This document shows positions 15,660 through 29,075 of a stretch of 64,000 nt of DNA, one piece after another. A model generated the notes under the pieces. It was not told where the DNA came from, ran no database searches, and was given only the letters and a program-made list of their open reading frames with translations. A program made the translations under genes and the position numbers. Numbering within the stretch: the stretch's first letter is position 1; each line of letters starts with the position of its first letter. The stretch comes from Whitmania pigra (Eukaryota; Annelida; Clitellata; Hirudinida; Haemopidae), in contig JAJTWR010000263.1 in NCBI GenBank assembly GCA_021613335.1, forward strand, positions 2,687,001 to 2,751,000. The letters are read 5' to 3'.

Positions 15660-18600
15660 GATATAAACTTAATTAACATAAAATTCGTAAAGTAGTTATT
15701 TAAATAACTTAATTATTCATTGCGCTACTCCGTTGTTAATGTTGCTCCTGCGTGCTGTTTTTGTGTCGCATCTGCGAAGAAAAAAGAACGTGAAATTGCT
15801 CCTGGAACACCATTTCCATAGCTTGACCCACATTTAAGCGATTAAACTGCTTGATTGGCTCTTAATTTTAACGGCGCAACATTTACTTCTGCTTAATTCA
15901 TTGGAAGACCTTTTTCATCCTGACTTGCTTCAATATTTTAGTTCTTTGAGTACATTACTTTGATTAACTGCTTATTAGTTTTGTTTGATTAATAAAGCAA
16001 TTATATTGACCATGGTTTCTACTAGAAACTAGTTTCTCAGACCAACGAATGTAGTGGGCTCTAATTTATTAAGTTTTATATGAATTTATCCGCCAAGAAG
16101 TAGATTTTTTTATATTTTTATGTGATAAATATGTTGAATAGTAATTTGAAGCAGGACACATTTGTTTTACATGGTGCAGTGGTGGCATCGCAGGTAGATG
16201 ACATAACAATCAACGTTGCGCAGCCGGAGAGAGGCATGAAAGGCTGCCATCACTTTCATATTTAATGACCTTATTTTTGAAATACAAAATGAAACATTAA
16301 TTTTTTCACTTTGTCGATAGTTTGTATCCAGCCCAAGTTAGCATAAGCATCTGATCAGTTTCACGGTGGCGGTTGTGGTTCCCCTTCGTGTTGGATTTTG
16401 TTTCGCTACTTGTTTAAATGGCTAAAACTGAATTTGGTGAGAAACTACATTTAAAGAATTTCGATATGGTACTCATCATCATGATCATGCTATCTATACT
16501 TTACCGACCACTGCAAAGCGACAAGACCTTGTTTGTCCTGTTCAAGCTGTAATAAAGCAATGCAAAACATGCAATTTAGTCACGGTTTCTATAACCTAAT
16601 CAGTCGTTACAAACTTGGTAGTACTGTTCATAACGTTAAGGAAAATAAATCTGTTCTGGGCAGAAGTACCTGACGAGGATGTCCTGTTGAAATTGAAATG
16701 TAAATATTCAAAATCAGGCCATAGCAAAAGTCCATAAACTCAAGAAATTTACTGTCGCATTTCTTACGCTTTTGTACCCCAACAACACTATCAAAAAGAA
16801 CTGTTAGTGTTGCATTCCTTTAAACAATTATCCAAATAATTACCAGATAATGCATGATACTTGCATGAATTGCAAGTCGTATTAGAAGGCTGCTATTTAC
16901 TAATGATTGGATTACTACTCTCTCCTCCCCGCCCCCTTAAATCCTCCACGGAACACTATTAACAGTATAATGTTCAATATATAGTAAGGTATGAAAAATC
17001 AGATTGTGTGTTTTTATATATTTATTATATAATAGTTATTGTCAATAGTTGCAGTAGTTTGATAACCCACTTTTACCTCCAGACTTAACCATTGGCTTTT
17101 CCATTCCTGTCAGTTTGCTCTTTGATATTTTTCAAAATCCGTTAAAATTCTGAATAGTAATATAAATTAATGAATAATTAATTGATGCTCCAGTAAATTT
17201 AACATCCAAAATTAGTGCATATTTTAAGTTTCGATAATTAAATTACTAATCGCATAGAACTAATAATAAAAAAAACTAAAAATAACTTAAAATAAATAAG
17301 TAACAAACTATAAAAAGATTTTTAATATAACACAAATTCATATAAAATAATTTAATATTTCATACTTTAATTAATTTTCAAAAAACATTTCAAATTTCTA
17401 ATTTGCGCACTCTCGGGACAATATGGTTGCTTGTTTCTGCTACTTGTTTACGTAGAATTGTCCGTCGTGCTAATTTCATTTGTTTTTTGTTTAACCACAT
17501 TTATGAAATAATTAAGTTAAACATTAAGAATTATATTTAAAAAGGAAAATAACATCGAGTTTTTTTTATAAAAAGTCGACTATTTTGAGAATATTTTCCA
17601 ATTATGCATTCATTGTTATGAAATGTCACTACATCAATGCTGACTTATTTAAATTTGATAAGTTGCATCAAATTGCTTTGATTTTAAGTGACACTGAATG
17701 TTTTTTACACAGACCTCGACTGAGACAGAGATGCCAAAGAAACGGGGACAATGCTCCAACGGATATCCGTTGTCAAGGTCACCCAGAGGGGTTCATGACT
17801 CACCTGGAGATTGATACTGGGTCTGGGCTTTGTCTAGAAACTCGATTATGACTAGATCGAGAATTTTAATGGTTATATAAAGCAGACACTATAAATGTGT
17901 GATCTCCACAAAAATGTCCAAGATAATAATGTCCGTTAATATCACATTATTTTGCATTGATTGTTTTATCTGAATACCATCTAACGTATTTTTTAATTTG
18001 ATTATATGTGTCATTTTTGTTAAATATGGCTAAATGTTTAAAATAGATTCTGCTTTGTGTTTAAATAAATAACATTATTTAAAATGAATGTAATCATCAA
18101 GTTGTTAGTAATTTATTAACGATACAAATTAAATTTCAAATATAAGTTTGTTTTATTTTTAATTTTATTAATTGTTCTTTACATGATAAAGTTTTCTAAT
18201 AACTCTCCCACCAATTAAACATTTCCTAAATATGTTTTAACTTTAAAATATAAATATACATAATTTTTTGAAATAATTGTTGAATTCTTGAAATGATTTT
18301 CATTCAATTCTGATATTTTAAAAATGGATTAACTTTGATATTCGAGTGCTTCTAAACATTGTTGATATACTCTTGTAGCTTATTATAATCGAAATTTTCA
18401 TTTTGTCAATTATTATTTATAATTGATACGATTTTCTAAAAATTCTTTCATAAATTAAACATTTCTTAAATATATTTCGATTTAAAAATATATGTATTTG
18501 TAATTTAAAAAATATAAATTATATATATTATATTATATTAAATATAAAAATATAAATTATATATATTATATTATATTAAATTACAAATACATATACATAT

Positions 18601-19180
18601 AATTTTAAATTATATATATATGTTTGTATGTGTATGTAATTTAAAAAATATAAATTATATATATTATATTATATTAAATATAAAAATATAAATTATATAT
18701 ATTATATTATATTAAATTACAAATACATATACATATAATTTTAAATTATATATATATATGTTTGTATGTGTATGTAATTTAAAATATATGTATATAATTA
18801 GAATAATTAAAAATTATATGTAAAATATTTGCTGGAGTTTATGCTGTCAAATAAATTTTGAATTCTTTAAATAATTTTTATTTCATTCTGATATTTTAAA
18901 ACTCTATCCTTTATTTAGATATTCGAGTGATTAAACAATTTTTAAATATGCTTTTGTAGCTTATTATAATAGCAACATAATAGAAGGCTCGGCTCATTAA
19001 GACCTGCGTCGTGCTGTTTGGGCTTTTGAGCTCGCTATGAGCAGTTGCTAGCTTCGATATCGTTTGCATCTCGAATGACTCATTATTTCTTCATAACTTG
19101 CTTTTTTGTCTTCTTGGATGTTATCAGGTTGATTTTTTAACGATTGAGACCGATGTTATTGAGATGATTATCAATAGAAT
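15660..19180. other. Large AT-rich intergenic region
   Basis: No gene could be supported over 3.5 kb. Short open frames (for example 17585-17851) have no family match or splice chain. A GC-richer patch at 17.70-17.83 kb and another at 18.99-19.08 kb stand out from the AT-rich background but resemble nothing I know. The 18.50-18.77 kb tandem duplication is listed separately. Confidence 0.5.
18501..18774. repeat. Tandem duplication of a ~137-bp AT-rich unit
   Basis: Two almost identical units of 136 and 138 bp begin at 18501 and 18637. Each contains two smaller copies of a TATAAATTATATATATTATA-type block and ends with a TTTGTATGTGTATG motif. Confidence 0.85.
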
Positions 19181-19185
19181 TTATT

Positions 19186-22100
19186 TTGGTCGATTTATTT
19201 TATTCAGAAACACGAGGCGAATCTCAATGTTGGATCGTCATCAAAGATGGCTACTCTTGCAACCTCAGGAATTTTCCAACTGCCCTCCAAAAGCACTCCA
19301 ACGATTTCCAGTTAACGGATTTAATGAGTTTTTTGTCAAGTCCTCGCGATATTATTGGATTAACCATTGTCTTGGAATGGCTACTAAGTGAAATAACTGA
19401 AATACGATTGGATTAATTGCTTAAATGGAAAACTAAACCTTTGGATTAGCAAAAATGATGATGAAGAACTATGAGTTGATTCATTGACGTCTCTTAAAGT
19501 TCTCGAACTCAGAGGTGATCTCAGGGAAGATGGTCGAAGACATCTTTCAGCCTCATGACAACTCCAAGGACCTTCACCATTTTGAATGGTTGGACAATTT
19601 TTTAATTTAACACCTCTAATTTAATACAACAAGTTACTTTCTTCTCAGAATTGAAATTGCTTGCAAAAAATTATCTGTGCTTATTAGTTGTTATTTATTA
19701 TTTGCGATAGAGCTTGCGACTCAAATTTTTCTATTTCAGCTAAGACTAAATGATGCATTTCAGCGAAACTTTTGCACCATTACTACATTCACCTGTCTGT
19801 TTTCATTTTTACTTTCAATACTGTTTCAATATTATTTTTATCTAATTTCTATGAATGAATAGAGTTTTAAACAAACATTTACTATTAAAGATTTTAATGA
19901 CTAGCATTGTTTTTGGACATTTGTTATGCATCCAATTTCATTGCAGTGTTAATGTTTTTTAATGCTTTTTGATTTTTGGAGGATAATGTCAAAAGTGCTT
20001 ACTAAACTAATAATCCATCTATTCATGCCTATGTACATGCACACATACATCGATCAACCAATCTATATTCACATACGTTCATCTATGATGGATGGGTGAT
20101 GGATGAGTGGATTGATATGCATGAATAGGTTCATCCATCTGGAATCATCTTTTGTGGTCTTGTGCTTAGTGTTTCACATGTTTTAATCCATGTGAAATGT
20201 TTTTGCCTAGAATATCTTTATGGTATTTTGAAACGTGATATCATTGTTAATTAGCTACTTAAACTTCTAGAATCTGACTATTTTCGTTTAATGTTGTCGC
20301 GTTTTTTAAGTAATGGAGACTTAATCGATTTAATTGTCAAGAACAGATCAAATTACAAATTATAAACTACCATCTATAAATAATTAAATTGATTAAAGTA
20401 GCCTTATTTCCGACCTTGGGATCGCGTCGGGCGTTGCCTGCTTTGATGAGCGTGAGCTAATAACATAAGGCTGACGCGTGCGAGTGCGGCCTGAGTTCAG
20501 CGAGAATTGTTGTTCCCTGGCCTCATTAGCATATCGCGTGAAAAACTGGTGCAACCAATTAATCAATTTCTTGCGTAACAATAAGATTCCATACTTTTTT
20601 ATATTAATTAAATTTTTAAACTAACATTTTTAAGTAATTTTAAGTGTTTGATTATAAGATTTTAGAATAAATTAATTTATTAAATTAACGTTAATATTTT
20701 AAAAAATCATGAAAATATTCAACTAAATCAGATACAAATATTAATTGAAAAAATATTTATTGATAAAAAATTGTACAAAATGACCTATTTCAACTCTGAC
20801 CTGGATTATGCATTTCCTAAAAGCTAGCTGTTGCAATTTATAAAAACATTTAAGTCTTCTCATATAAAATCAGGTTTATATATTAATTTTTAATAAATTT
20901 TATTCTAAATGAATAATTAATTTGTTTTAGATACATTTTATCTTTAATATATAGTTTTAGATGACATTATTCTGATGTTAATAAAAATAAGGTATTATTT
21001 TGCCTTCTTTGCCTTGAAGTGTCAAAGAAATGGTTTGGATATATTTACTGATTAAACCTACATTTTACAGTCATTGAGCATTATTGCTTAATAGCTCATT
21101 ACGAATGCCACTGGTATTATGGCTTGGTTCAGTGAACAGATCTCCTAGATTTATCATTACATATTCTTTTTAAACTAATTTCTACTTATTTAATAGTGTC
21201 ATAAGCATTGAATTGTATTTAATTTAAATGTATTTTAACGCTGCTGTGATATATTTCTGTTCTGTTTGTTATAGTCTGGGAAAGAAGATAGAAGTTCCAA
21301 CATTTATGAAGGAGATAGATATTAAGAACGGGTTGAGAAATGCGGAGGATCTACAAAAAGTCGATAAATTTGTTCTCCATTTTATGCCAAACAGCTTTGT
21401 AAACTTTTCACTTGACATGAGTGGATCATCAATATGGCATCACGTTATCCAAGTAAGTTATCACATCCAAATGTTCACATAATTATCTTGTGTAATGCAA
21501 TTTCCTTAATCATAAGGGAGAAGAAACCTTATATTTTCTGGATTCATCGGAAGAGGTTCTAAAAAATTATGAGCAGTGGCATGCAGGCGATTTGAATGGT
21601 CTTACAGATTTTCTGAAATCAAGAAACTGCCAAAAGTATTTTTTGATATTAACATGCTGATTATACTGATTTGGCGACCACTCAGCCTGTTCAGCCCCAT
21701 TAATTATTACGTTAATAATAATTCCCTATAATGTACATTCAGAGTTCAAATAAAGAAAGGAGAAACAATCTTTGTGCCAGGAGGAATGTTACGTGCAACA
21801 TATACAGAAGAAGAAACCGTTGTTCTTGGCGGTAATGTTCTGACTCTACATGATGCCTGCAGTCAATTTGAGTTGAGTATTTGTTTTAGATTGACAGTAT
21901 TAGTAATGTCACTGCAAGAACTTACGAAATTTATTAAATGCATGTTTTAAACATTTTTGTGATAAGTGAATTGTTCACACAAAATCCATAAGAATCCCTT
22001 AGTGATTCCATTGATCATTAACCTCCTGTTATTGTTAACAATGTGTTTATTTTAATTTTCTACACATTCTCTTCCAATTCGTCCTCCCTATTACTAATCA

Positions 22101-22896
22101 ATTTTCCACCAAGTCATTATTTTACACTGCTCATCCTAGCTGCTTCCCTTCTATCCCATCATGAACAATTATTCTGATGCAATTTGCCATAAAGTTAGTT
22201 GACTTTAGAGCTGTCTTTATATGGCAATTTTCAACCGATTGTGCTCTTTGCAAAAATTCTCTATAGTTGGTTTAATTTTATTCAATATTTTAAACATCCT
22301 TGTTGCTTTATGCACACAGATCCTATAACCTAGAAGTCAAAATGATGGCCATGGACAAGTACAGATATCCAAGCTTCAAGAAAATAAACTGGATGGCTGC
22401 ACAAAACATATTGAGGAAGGTTCATGAAGGAGGTGACACCATTAATTTTAAAGGAATTTTATTAAACTAGTTCATCACAAGTAAAAATTGATTATTATTA
22501 AATATGAATATCTTATGTCTTTAGTTCAACTGAGCCAAAGTGATGGGAAATTTGTTGAAGCATCTATGAATCATTTGAAACAATGGAAAAAATCACTTTC
22601 TCCTGTGAGTATAATTATATCTTGATCCTCTCATTTAACCTGCTCTAAAACTACATTTTATAATACTTGTGGAAGTTCAAGTGTAAATTATTTCCTAATA
22701 CTGATTTATTTATTTCCTTCAGAAGTATTCTGATAACATTTGGAAGGAAGTTGTCATAGGTATCTGTTGGTTGGAAAATGAATTGCGGACGAAATCTTCG
22801 GGAAAAGATGTTCAGATCGAGCTTATTCAAAATAAAATAGTGCTAAACAGATTCAAACTGAAATTGCCTGCGGGATGTGTTAGATTGGATAAATGA
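19186..22896 (+). CDS. KDM2/KDM7-type JmjC protein, likely inactive as a demethylase
   Basis: JmjC-domain protein related to the histone lysine demethylases KDM2/KDM7. Firm exons, all in phase: 21275-21452, 21517-21635, 21743-21871, 22320-22432, 22525-22604, 22723-22896 (stop TGA). SSIWHHVIQGEETLYFLDSS matches the family GTSVWYHVL plus FYLI region. KKGETIFVPGGMLRATYTEE matches KGQTxFIPSGWIHAVYTP, VVLGGNVL matches VFGGNFL, and MDKYRYPSFKKINWM matches the KFRYPFYYEMCW segment. The HxD iron motif is SLD (about 21408-21416) and the distal iron histidine is Arg, so Fe(II) binding should fail. Upstream exons are less certain: about 19,186-19,390 (FQLTDLMSFLSSPRDI) and 19,498-19,600 (FSNSEV to FEWLDNF, family LEFSxTxxxxxV to WVDNxWP). 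Their junctions are unresolved. The sequence after 22.5 kb is divergent. Confidence 0.7.
19605..21274. other. Probable intron or intergenic DNA upstream of the JmjC core
   Basis: No coding exon was identified. A GC-rich island at 20,400-20,540 stands out from the AT-rich background but matches no RNA family I know. Around 20,010-20,140 are loose inverted GGATGGATG-type repeats. Confidence 0.4.
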
Positions 22897-24952
22897 GCTT
22901 TTTTTATTTGAATTTTATGTCAGAGATTGTGATATAATTTTTGATTATTTAATTGTCACCACTTTAAGATGTATTCATTACTTTATTATATTTGTTTAAG
23001 CTTGTTTCGGTTATCACTGTCATCGAAATAATAGTCGCATTCATGTATTATGGGATTAATACCAAGTCAAGTGCTTCATCACTTTTCTGATTCATATATT
23101 CAATATACTTGTTGATCCATTTTTCCCTTCTTAATAATCTGTTGTGAACTTTGATTAGTCATTGGCACCACCACTGAAGAATTGCCATCTTAGGCACCTC
23201 ATTAGCATCATTCCATATTAGAGAAGTTGAGATTTTATTTACCTGATGAAACTAGCCATAATTTAATTAGTAGTCATTTATTACAACGATGAGGCTAATC
23301 TTAACATTTGAGACTATGAGCCGTTTCATCGTCAGCAAGTTTCTAAAGCTGTTGCTATGAGGTTGTTATGGTATTTCTGTTCTCGTTTTGAGATTTTGTT
23401 TCCTCATTATCAGAGTCCTGATTATATTTATTTCTGTCACTTTTTGTTTTGACTTGCTGTCGCATTACCTGTCATTTAACTAGCAAGACATCGTTTAGTT
23501 TGGGAAATAGTGAGAGAGAGGATGGTTGGAAGGGTATGGTGCTGATGATGGTGGGCAGTGGTTTGTGAACTGCAACCTTTAATACATGGGTAAAGCTTGC
23601 TTGCAAGTCTTGGAGAATGAATTGATGAATAGATCGAGTTTATATTTCTGAGATGTGATGGTAATGCTTTCTGTTGCTATTAATATTGCTTCATTTGCAT
23701 CAGACAACTTTAAGGAGGCACAGGGTTATTTTCTTGTGCTTATAGATCCACTTTCATCGCCTATTCATTTTTTGTAAAAATTACAGTTAAGAAATAAATT
23801 TAAAATATTGAAAAATAGAGAGTTACTGACAAATCACCCTGTAAATTTGACTGGTTTTTATTATAGTAATTTTGAGGGATTGTTGGTTTGATTGTCGGTT
23901 TTGCTTCATCACATGCGATGACACTGATAACTGTCATCGACATGAAATAAATTTTAGTAATAAACAATCACTTTACAGGGGTTGGACAATGGAGCGGAGA
24001 TAAATTAGTAATATGCTTGTTCATGATCATCGATACTTGTACCGATTGAACCCGAGTACATGTACTTTTACTCGCATTTAGACCTTGAGTACTTGTAACT
24101 GAGGACTGATCCGTACCTGTTAGACATACGAACAGCTAAAAAGACCAAAATAGTCAAAAGTTGCTGCTCGGTTACCTATAAAAAAAAAGTTTATGATTTA
24201 TTTAAGATTACGGAAATAAATGTAGAAAAATGCTTTCCAATTCCCTTTGGCGACCCACCAATTTTGCTGCCTTAGATGCTCGATGTAATGTATGAACACT
24301 TTTTAAAACTGATTATATGTTTTAATAGACACGCTTTATGCCAACATTTAATCGACGCAATATAAACGTCTGAATATTTGCGATGAGAAGTTTATTTTTT
24401 ACTAGTGATAGAATCAGTTTCATTAAAAAAAAAACAATATTAAGAAAATTCATTGTGGGAGCAGAACAAAATATTAATTCAATAATTTGCTACGAAGTAA
24501 AAGTGCGGTGTGTGAGCAATTAAAAGTTCAGGCAACGTTTACGGAAATGAATTTGTTGTAACGATGAGTTTTTATTATTTTTCTTAACGAATAAACGCCA
24601 ACGTTTTAATATATGTTTAAAAGCACATTAGGATAAAGTAGGTGGATTATTGGAACTTTGTATACATACAATTTTTAGGTTTATTACTCTTGGCAAAACT
24701 GGTCAGTAATAATTGGCAAAAGTGGCATATTTCATAACAGTTTTGTTGGTTTATTTGTCTCTGAACTGCTGTTTGTAGTTGCTTGAACATTTGAACGAAA
24801 TTAACCAAGTGTTATTAAGACATACTTATTTATGGAATTAAAGGAGATTATCATTTAGATCTCAACTTTGCATTTTTGTATTCAGAATATTTTACCTTGA
24901 AGCTGGAGAGAAATATTTTATTTTGAAGTGATGAACGAATTTTGAATGGTTT
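22897..24952. other. Intergenic region upstream of the BTB-kelch gene
   Basis: No gene is visible. At 24.02-24.12 kb a cluster of GTACTTGTA/GAGTACATGTAC motifs resembles the ends of hAT-type repeats, and 24.23-24.29 kb is locally GC-richer; neither could be resolved into an element. The last 150 bp presumably contain the 5' untranslated region of the next gene. Confidence 0.45.
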
Positions 24953-26908
24953 ATGGATCATCACAACAGAGCAGTTTCTATTGACTCTTTAGCCAATGTT
25001 CATCTTATTTCCATCCCAAGTCATTCTGACAAAATATTGTCTGGTCTGAGAGACCTCCGAAATGATCCAACATTTACAGATGCAATATTATGTGCTGGAT
25101 CTAATGAGTATCCTTGTCATAGAGCAGTTCTGGCTTCAAGTAGTCCTTACTTCAAGGCCATGTTTTCTTCTCATTTGAGAGAAAGCTATGATAACAGGGT
25201 ATCTTTCAATGACATGTCCAATGCTGCCTTAGCGCAGATTATTAATTTCATATATACTGGTCAAGCTGAAATAAATTATGAAAATGCTCAAGATCTCTTA
25301 GCTGCTGCCAGTCTACTTCAATATCATGAGGTTTGCTTTTCTTTAACATTTTTTTAACATTTATTTCATCATTTAACAATTTATTAGATTATGAACTATT
25401 AATGAAGAATTATTAAAGTATTATGAACGTTGCTATTATTTATAATTATAAAGCCTTGTTACTTTCAGGTAGTTGATGCTTGCTGTGATTTCCTTAAATG
25501 TCATCTTCACTCTTCAAACTGTTTAGGCATTGAATGGTTTTCTCATCTGCACTCGCTTCACAAGCTCGAATCGGAGGCTCGACAGTATGCCATCGAGAAT
25601 TTTGACAGCGTCATCGAGTCAGACGAATTCTTACAGCTTTCGCCTGAGAGACTCTGCTGGTATTTGGCTCGCTCTGACATCGATGTCAGCAGCGAAGAGA
25701 AGTTGTATGAAGCTGCAATCCGTTGGTCGGAAAGAGTTCAATATCCCGAAGGTGCTTTGTGTCAAGTATTCTGTCTGATTCGGTTCAATTTCATGTCTCC
25801 AGTTTATCTTTCTGAAGTCGTCTCAAAGGGAAAGCATTTTGAAAACTGCGAGAACTGCCTTTCCCTTGTCGCAAGTCAGGGTTCTAATGGGAAAAGTGTC
25901 TTAATTGGGAAATACCCCGAGGAGCTCAAACAAGATTCTTTGACTTCTTCCCCAAGGCCCTCTACTCTTGCTAAAGAGGTAATTGTCATACTCAGTTCTG
26001 ATGATTCAGAAAATGGAGTTCTTGAAACCTTTGACCCAGTAAAGGACAGGTGGATGGTCTTGACTGATGAGAGGTTACCATGCACTCTTGTGGGGGTTGG
26101 AATCACAACAATTGGGAATGACATCTACGTGACCGGTGGTATTCGGAGGGAACAAGTTCTTGCAGAAGTTTGGTGCTTTCTCTCGAAGGAAAGAAGGTGG
26201 AAGTCACTGCCATCTCTTTTACAGCCAAGAGCATATCATAGCTGCACCTCTTGGAACAATTGCATCTATGTTTTTGGAGGGTTGAGTGATTATGTAGTCG
26301 AGAGAAGACAAGCCCAAGCTGTTGAAGTGGTGGAATGCCTTGATTTAAATAGTCTCCTCAATACTAAAAAGTCTGAAATGATCAGCCTTAGCTGGAAAAT
26401 AGTTGCTAAGATTCCTTGTCCCAGAATTGGGTCAAGTGCAGTGGCAATAGAGGGTAGAATTATAGAAGTTGGAGGTACACAGTATGGCATCCCAGTGAAG
26501 AAGTTGGAAAGCTATAGGTGGGGCCATCCTTGGGGCACTCTGATCAATGCTAGTTCTGCACTCTTTGCTGGAGGTGAGCAGTTGGTGCTGCCAGATGTCA
26601 TTGAAAAGTCTCAAATGGTTGTTGTTGATGGTCAGTTGTACATCCTGTGGATGGATTCGGGAAAGTTTATTTTGTTAAACCCAACTAAAAGAATTTTCAA
26701 AGACTTGGCCAGACCATGCACGTCGAACGTTGGCGGGATGGCTGTGGTAGGAAGTAAAATCTATGTTCTTGGGACGTGGAATAATTTGGATATAAGCAGC
26801 TCAAAACTGATTGAGTGTTATGATACTGTGAAAAACATTTGGGTGTCTACTAAATACCTTGGAGAATGGCTCAATAATGTACATTGTGTAACTTTAAAAA
26901 TAAAATGA
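24953..26908 (+). CDS. BTB-BACK-kelch protein (KLHL family), two exons
   Basis: Probable substrate adaptor for a Cullin-3 ubiquitin ligase. Exons 24953-25330 and 25469-26908 are joined in phase 0 by a 138-bp GT-AG intron, giving 605 residues. The BTB domain (about 35-126) has FTDAILCAGSNEYPCHRAVLA, SSPYFKAMF and FIYTGQAEI. The BACK domain (about 127-240) has SNCLGIEWFS, ARQYAIENFD, LSPERLCWYL and EEKLYEAAIRW. The C-terminal kelch propeller is degenerate: only some blades keep the double glycine (YVTGGIRRE, IYVFGGLSD, IEVGGTQYG), and the last blades have diverged. Vertebrate orthology could not be decided. ATG 24953 is chosen because it opens the BTB-containing frame. A possible AATAAA overlaps the last codons. 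Confidence 0.92.
26899..26904 (+). promoter_or_regulatory. Possible poly(A) signal overlapping the kelch stop region
   Basis: AATAAA occurs within the last codons of the kelch ORF, just before the TGA at 26906-26908. It could serve as the poly(A) signal of a message with an extremely short 3' untranslated region. A more distal signal is not excluded. Confidence 0.3.
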
Positions 26909-27712
26909 ACCCATTAAGCCACTGCGTCGGTTTTTTGTTTGTGTGATGTTTCACTCGTAAGGGATAATGTTTATTCGAGACGGTCGTTCCACCTCCTGTT
27001 TTAGAGTAGATATTGTTAGTGTCACGATTCAAGTGATGAAATAGGTAACAGCGGGTAAGTGAGTGATACTTATCTAGCCAAAATCAAATGCTAATGCCTT
27101 TTTCAAAAGAATGGAGAGGATCATCTCCAGATAACGTCTTCGCTAACATTGCGAAAGCCGTTTTGCTATGATCTCAGACCGCCAAATGTGTTTAACGTCA
27201 AATAAATATTAAAAGCGTCAACGCTATTTGAACACTTTTTTGGAGAAGGTAACAATAGGTCATATATGAAAGTTAGGTTGAGCTTTTAAGCCCTTAATCA
27301 TCTTGTAAAGCCTTTATACGAGCCATTTTTATCAACCTTATTATTCAAAAGTTTCAGTGTTTAATTCTTATTCTCAAGACGTTCAATAATGATTCTTACA
27401 TGATTAAAATACATTTTCTGGAAGAATTGTTATCCCGCTAGAGGAGTTTAAATTTCGTATAAAGTAAGGATGTACTATTGATTTAGATACAATGATTTTA
27501 GCCTATTAGGTGGCGCTTAGAATAATGGAGAGCAGGACGTGCGGAATTGATTCTAACCATCTCATGATCTAAAAATAGCACCTTTTCCATGCTGCTGAGG
27601 TTTGGCATCTTCGGTTCATGGGTGGAAAGCGTCGTTCGTTGGTGTTTTTGTGTGTTGGTTAAAGTTGATTTTTCTGTAACATAAAGACATACATAATATA
27701 TGTTAAATATCA
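26909..27712. other. Spacer between kelch and ceramide synthase genes
   Basis: It holds the 3' flank of the kelch gene and the 5' region of the ceramide synthase gene. A 71-residue minus-strand frame at 27498-27713 overlaps the CERS start codon, has no recognisable domain and was not accepted. No repeat is evident. Confidence 0.5.
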
Positions 27713-29075
27713 ATGGCCAGAGCAGACGAAAACCCTGGATATTTAGAATGTTTTCTAGATATTAAAACTGGATTTCAAGAATATCTGAAATCTGCCACAT
27801 ATTCAAATGGGGAAAGGTTTATATCAAATTTTAACGCTAAACTTTTGTATGAAGATTTCGTTAGTGATTTGCACAAATTCGTCAAAGTTTCAATGCGAGA
27901 TGCCTGCCTTGCCATGGCGCTAGGATTTATTATGACTATTTTTCGCTTCTTATCCACAACTTTTGTGTTTAAGGTTAGTAGATATTTGGAAGAATTACTA
28001 GGCAAACAGTCGATAAAATTCAATATTTTAATTTTATTGAAGCCATTTGCTTCGTATCTGAAACTGAATAAAGTAAATTCAAAAAAATTTCCTGAAAGCA
28101 TGTGGAAGTGTTCCTACTATCTCTTAATATGTGGTTACCTTTTTTATGTAATGATACTATCTGGAGAAAATGATTATTTTTACAAGCCTTATGACATCTG
28201 GAATGGTATGTTTTGTCTGCTGACACATTAGTAGATATGCAAAAGATAATCTACAATTTCAGATTATCACCAACAACAAAGTGTGCCTCCTGACATTGGA
28301 ATTGCATTTTTGTTGGAATTTTCATATTACTTGCATTCTCTCTATGGAACTTTATATATGGACATATGGCGCAAAGACTCACCAGTGATGATATTTCATC
28401 ACCTTTTGTGTCTCATTCTTATTGGGTTTTCATATTCTGTGAGGTAAATGTTGTAATGTATGAAATAAAGAAATTAACAATTTGGACGATATCAGTTGCT
28501 AATCTAAAGGTACCACAAAGTTGGATTGCTGCTGATGTTTTTACATGATTTTGCCGACATTTTCTTGGAATTTTCAAAATGTCAGGTTTATATGAAATAC
28601 CAAAATGGCAAATACTTGAGACGGCATGACTTTTTGGCCACTGCAAGCTTTCTCATGTTCACTGTCTCATGGTTTGTCGGCAGACTTTACTTATTTCCCA
28701 TGATGGTCATCAGATCTTCTGGTCATTCAACCGTGTTCAGAGGAATCAAGCCTCCACTCCCATTTTATTTCATTTTTAACATTCTGCTCTGGTTTATGTT
28801 TGCTCTGAATGTTTACTGGTTCTTTGTAAGTCATTATTCATTTCAGCTATACTAAATTTTGCAATGCTCAAAACATTTTACTAAAATGAATTTTGTTGTA
28901 GTTGATAATGAAGTTCCTGTATAAAGTACTTTCAGGACAAATGAAAGATTTAGATGATATTAGGGATTACGATGTTGAAGACAAAATCAGGAAGGACTAT
29001 GCTGCAAAACAAAAGTCTGCAAATGGAGGACCTCATGAAATTTCAGAGACAAAATCAATCAAGCCCTCAGAGTAA
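27713..29075 (+). CDS. CERS: Ceramide synthase, CerS1-like, four exons
   Basis: Endoplasmic-reticulum membrane enzyme that N-acylates sphinganine or sphingosine with fatty acyl-CoA to make (dihydro)ceramide. Exons 27713-28205, 28263-28443, 28510-28825 and 28902-29075 join in phase to 387 residues plus TAA; introns are 57-76 bp. The TLC/Lag1p domain runs from about residue 120 to 330. DIWRKDSPVMIFHHLL carries the paired histidines (about 210-211), and LLLMFLHDFADIFLEFSK carries the HD and downstream Asp (about 237-241), the catalytic Lag1 motif. SWFVGRLYLFPM and the NVYWFF segment match the last membrane spans. There is no homeobox-like domain, unlike CerS2-6, so it is CerS1-like. The C-terminus is charged and cytosolic. 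The 3' untranslated region is about 1 kb, ending at the AATAAA at 30050. Confidence 0.93.

Noticed and set aside
20393..20581. GC-rich 62-residue minus-strand frame
   Set aside because: Isolated and without splice partners or family similarity; noted only as a GC-rich patch.
25530..26614. Additional frames within the kelch gene
   Set aside because: Shadows of the BTB-kelch coding exon in other frames and on the other strand.
27498..27713. 71-residue minus-strand frame upstream of CERS
   Set aside because: It overlaps the CERS start codon, has no recognisable domain and no splice partner.
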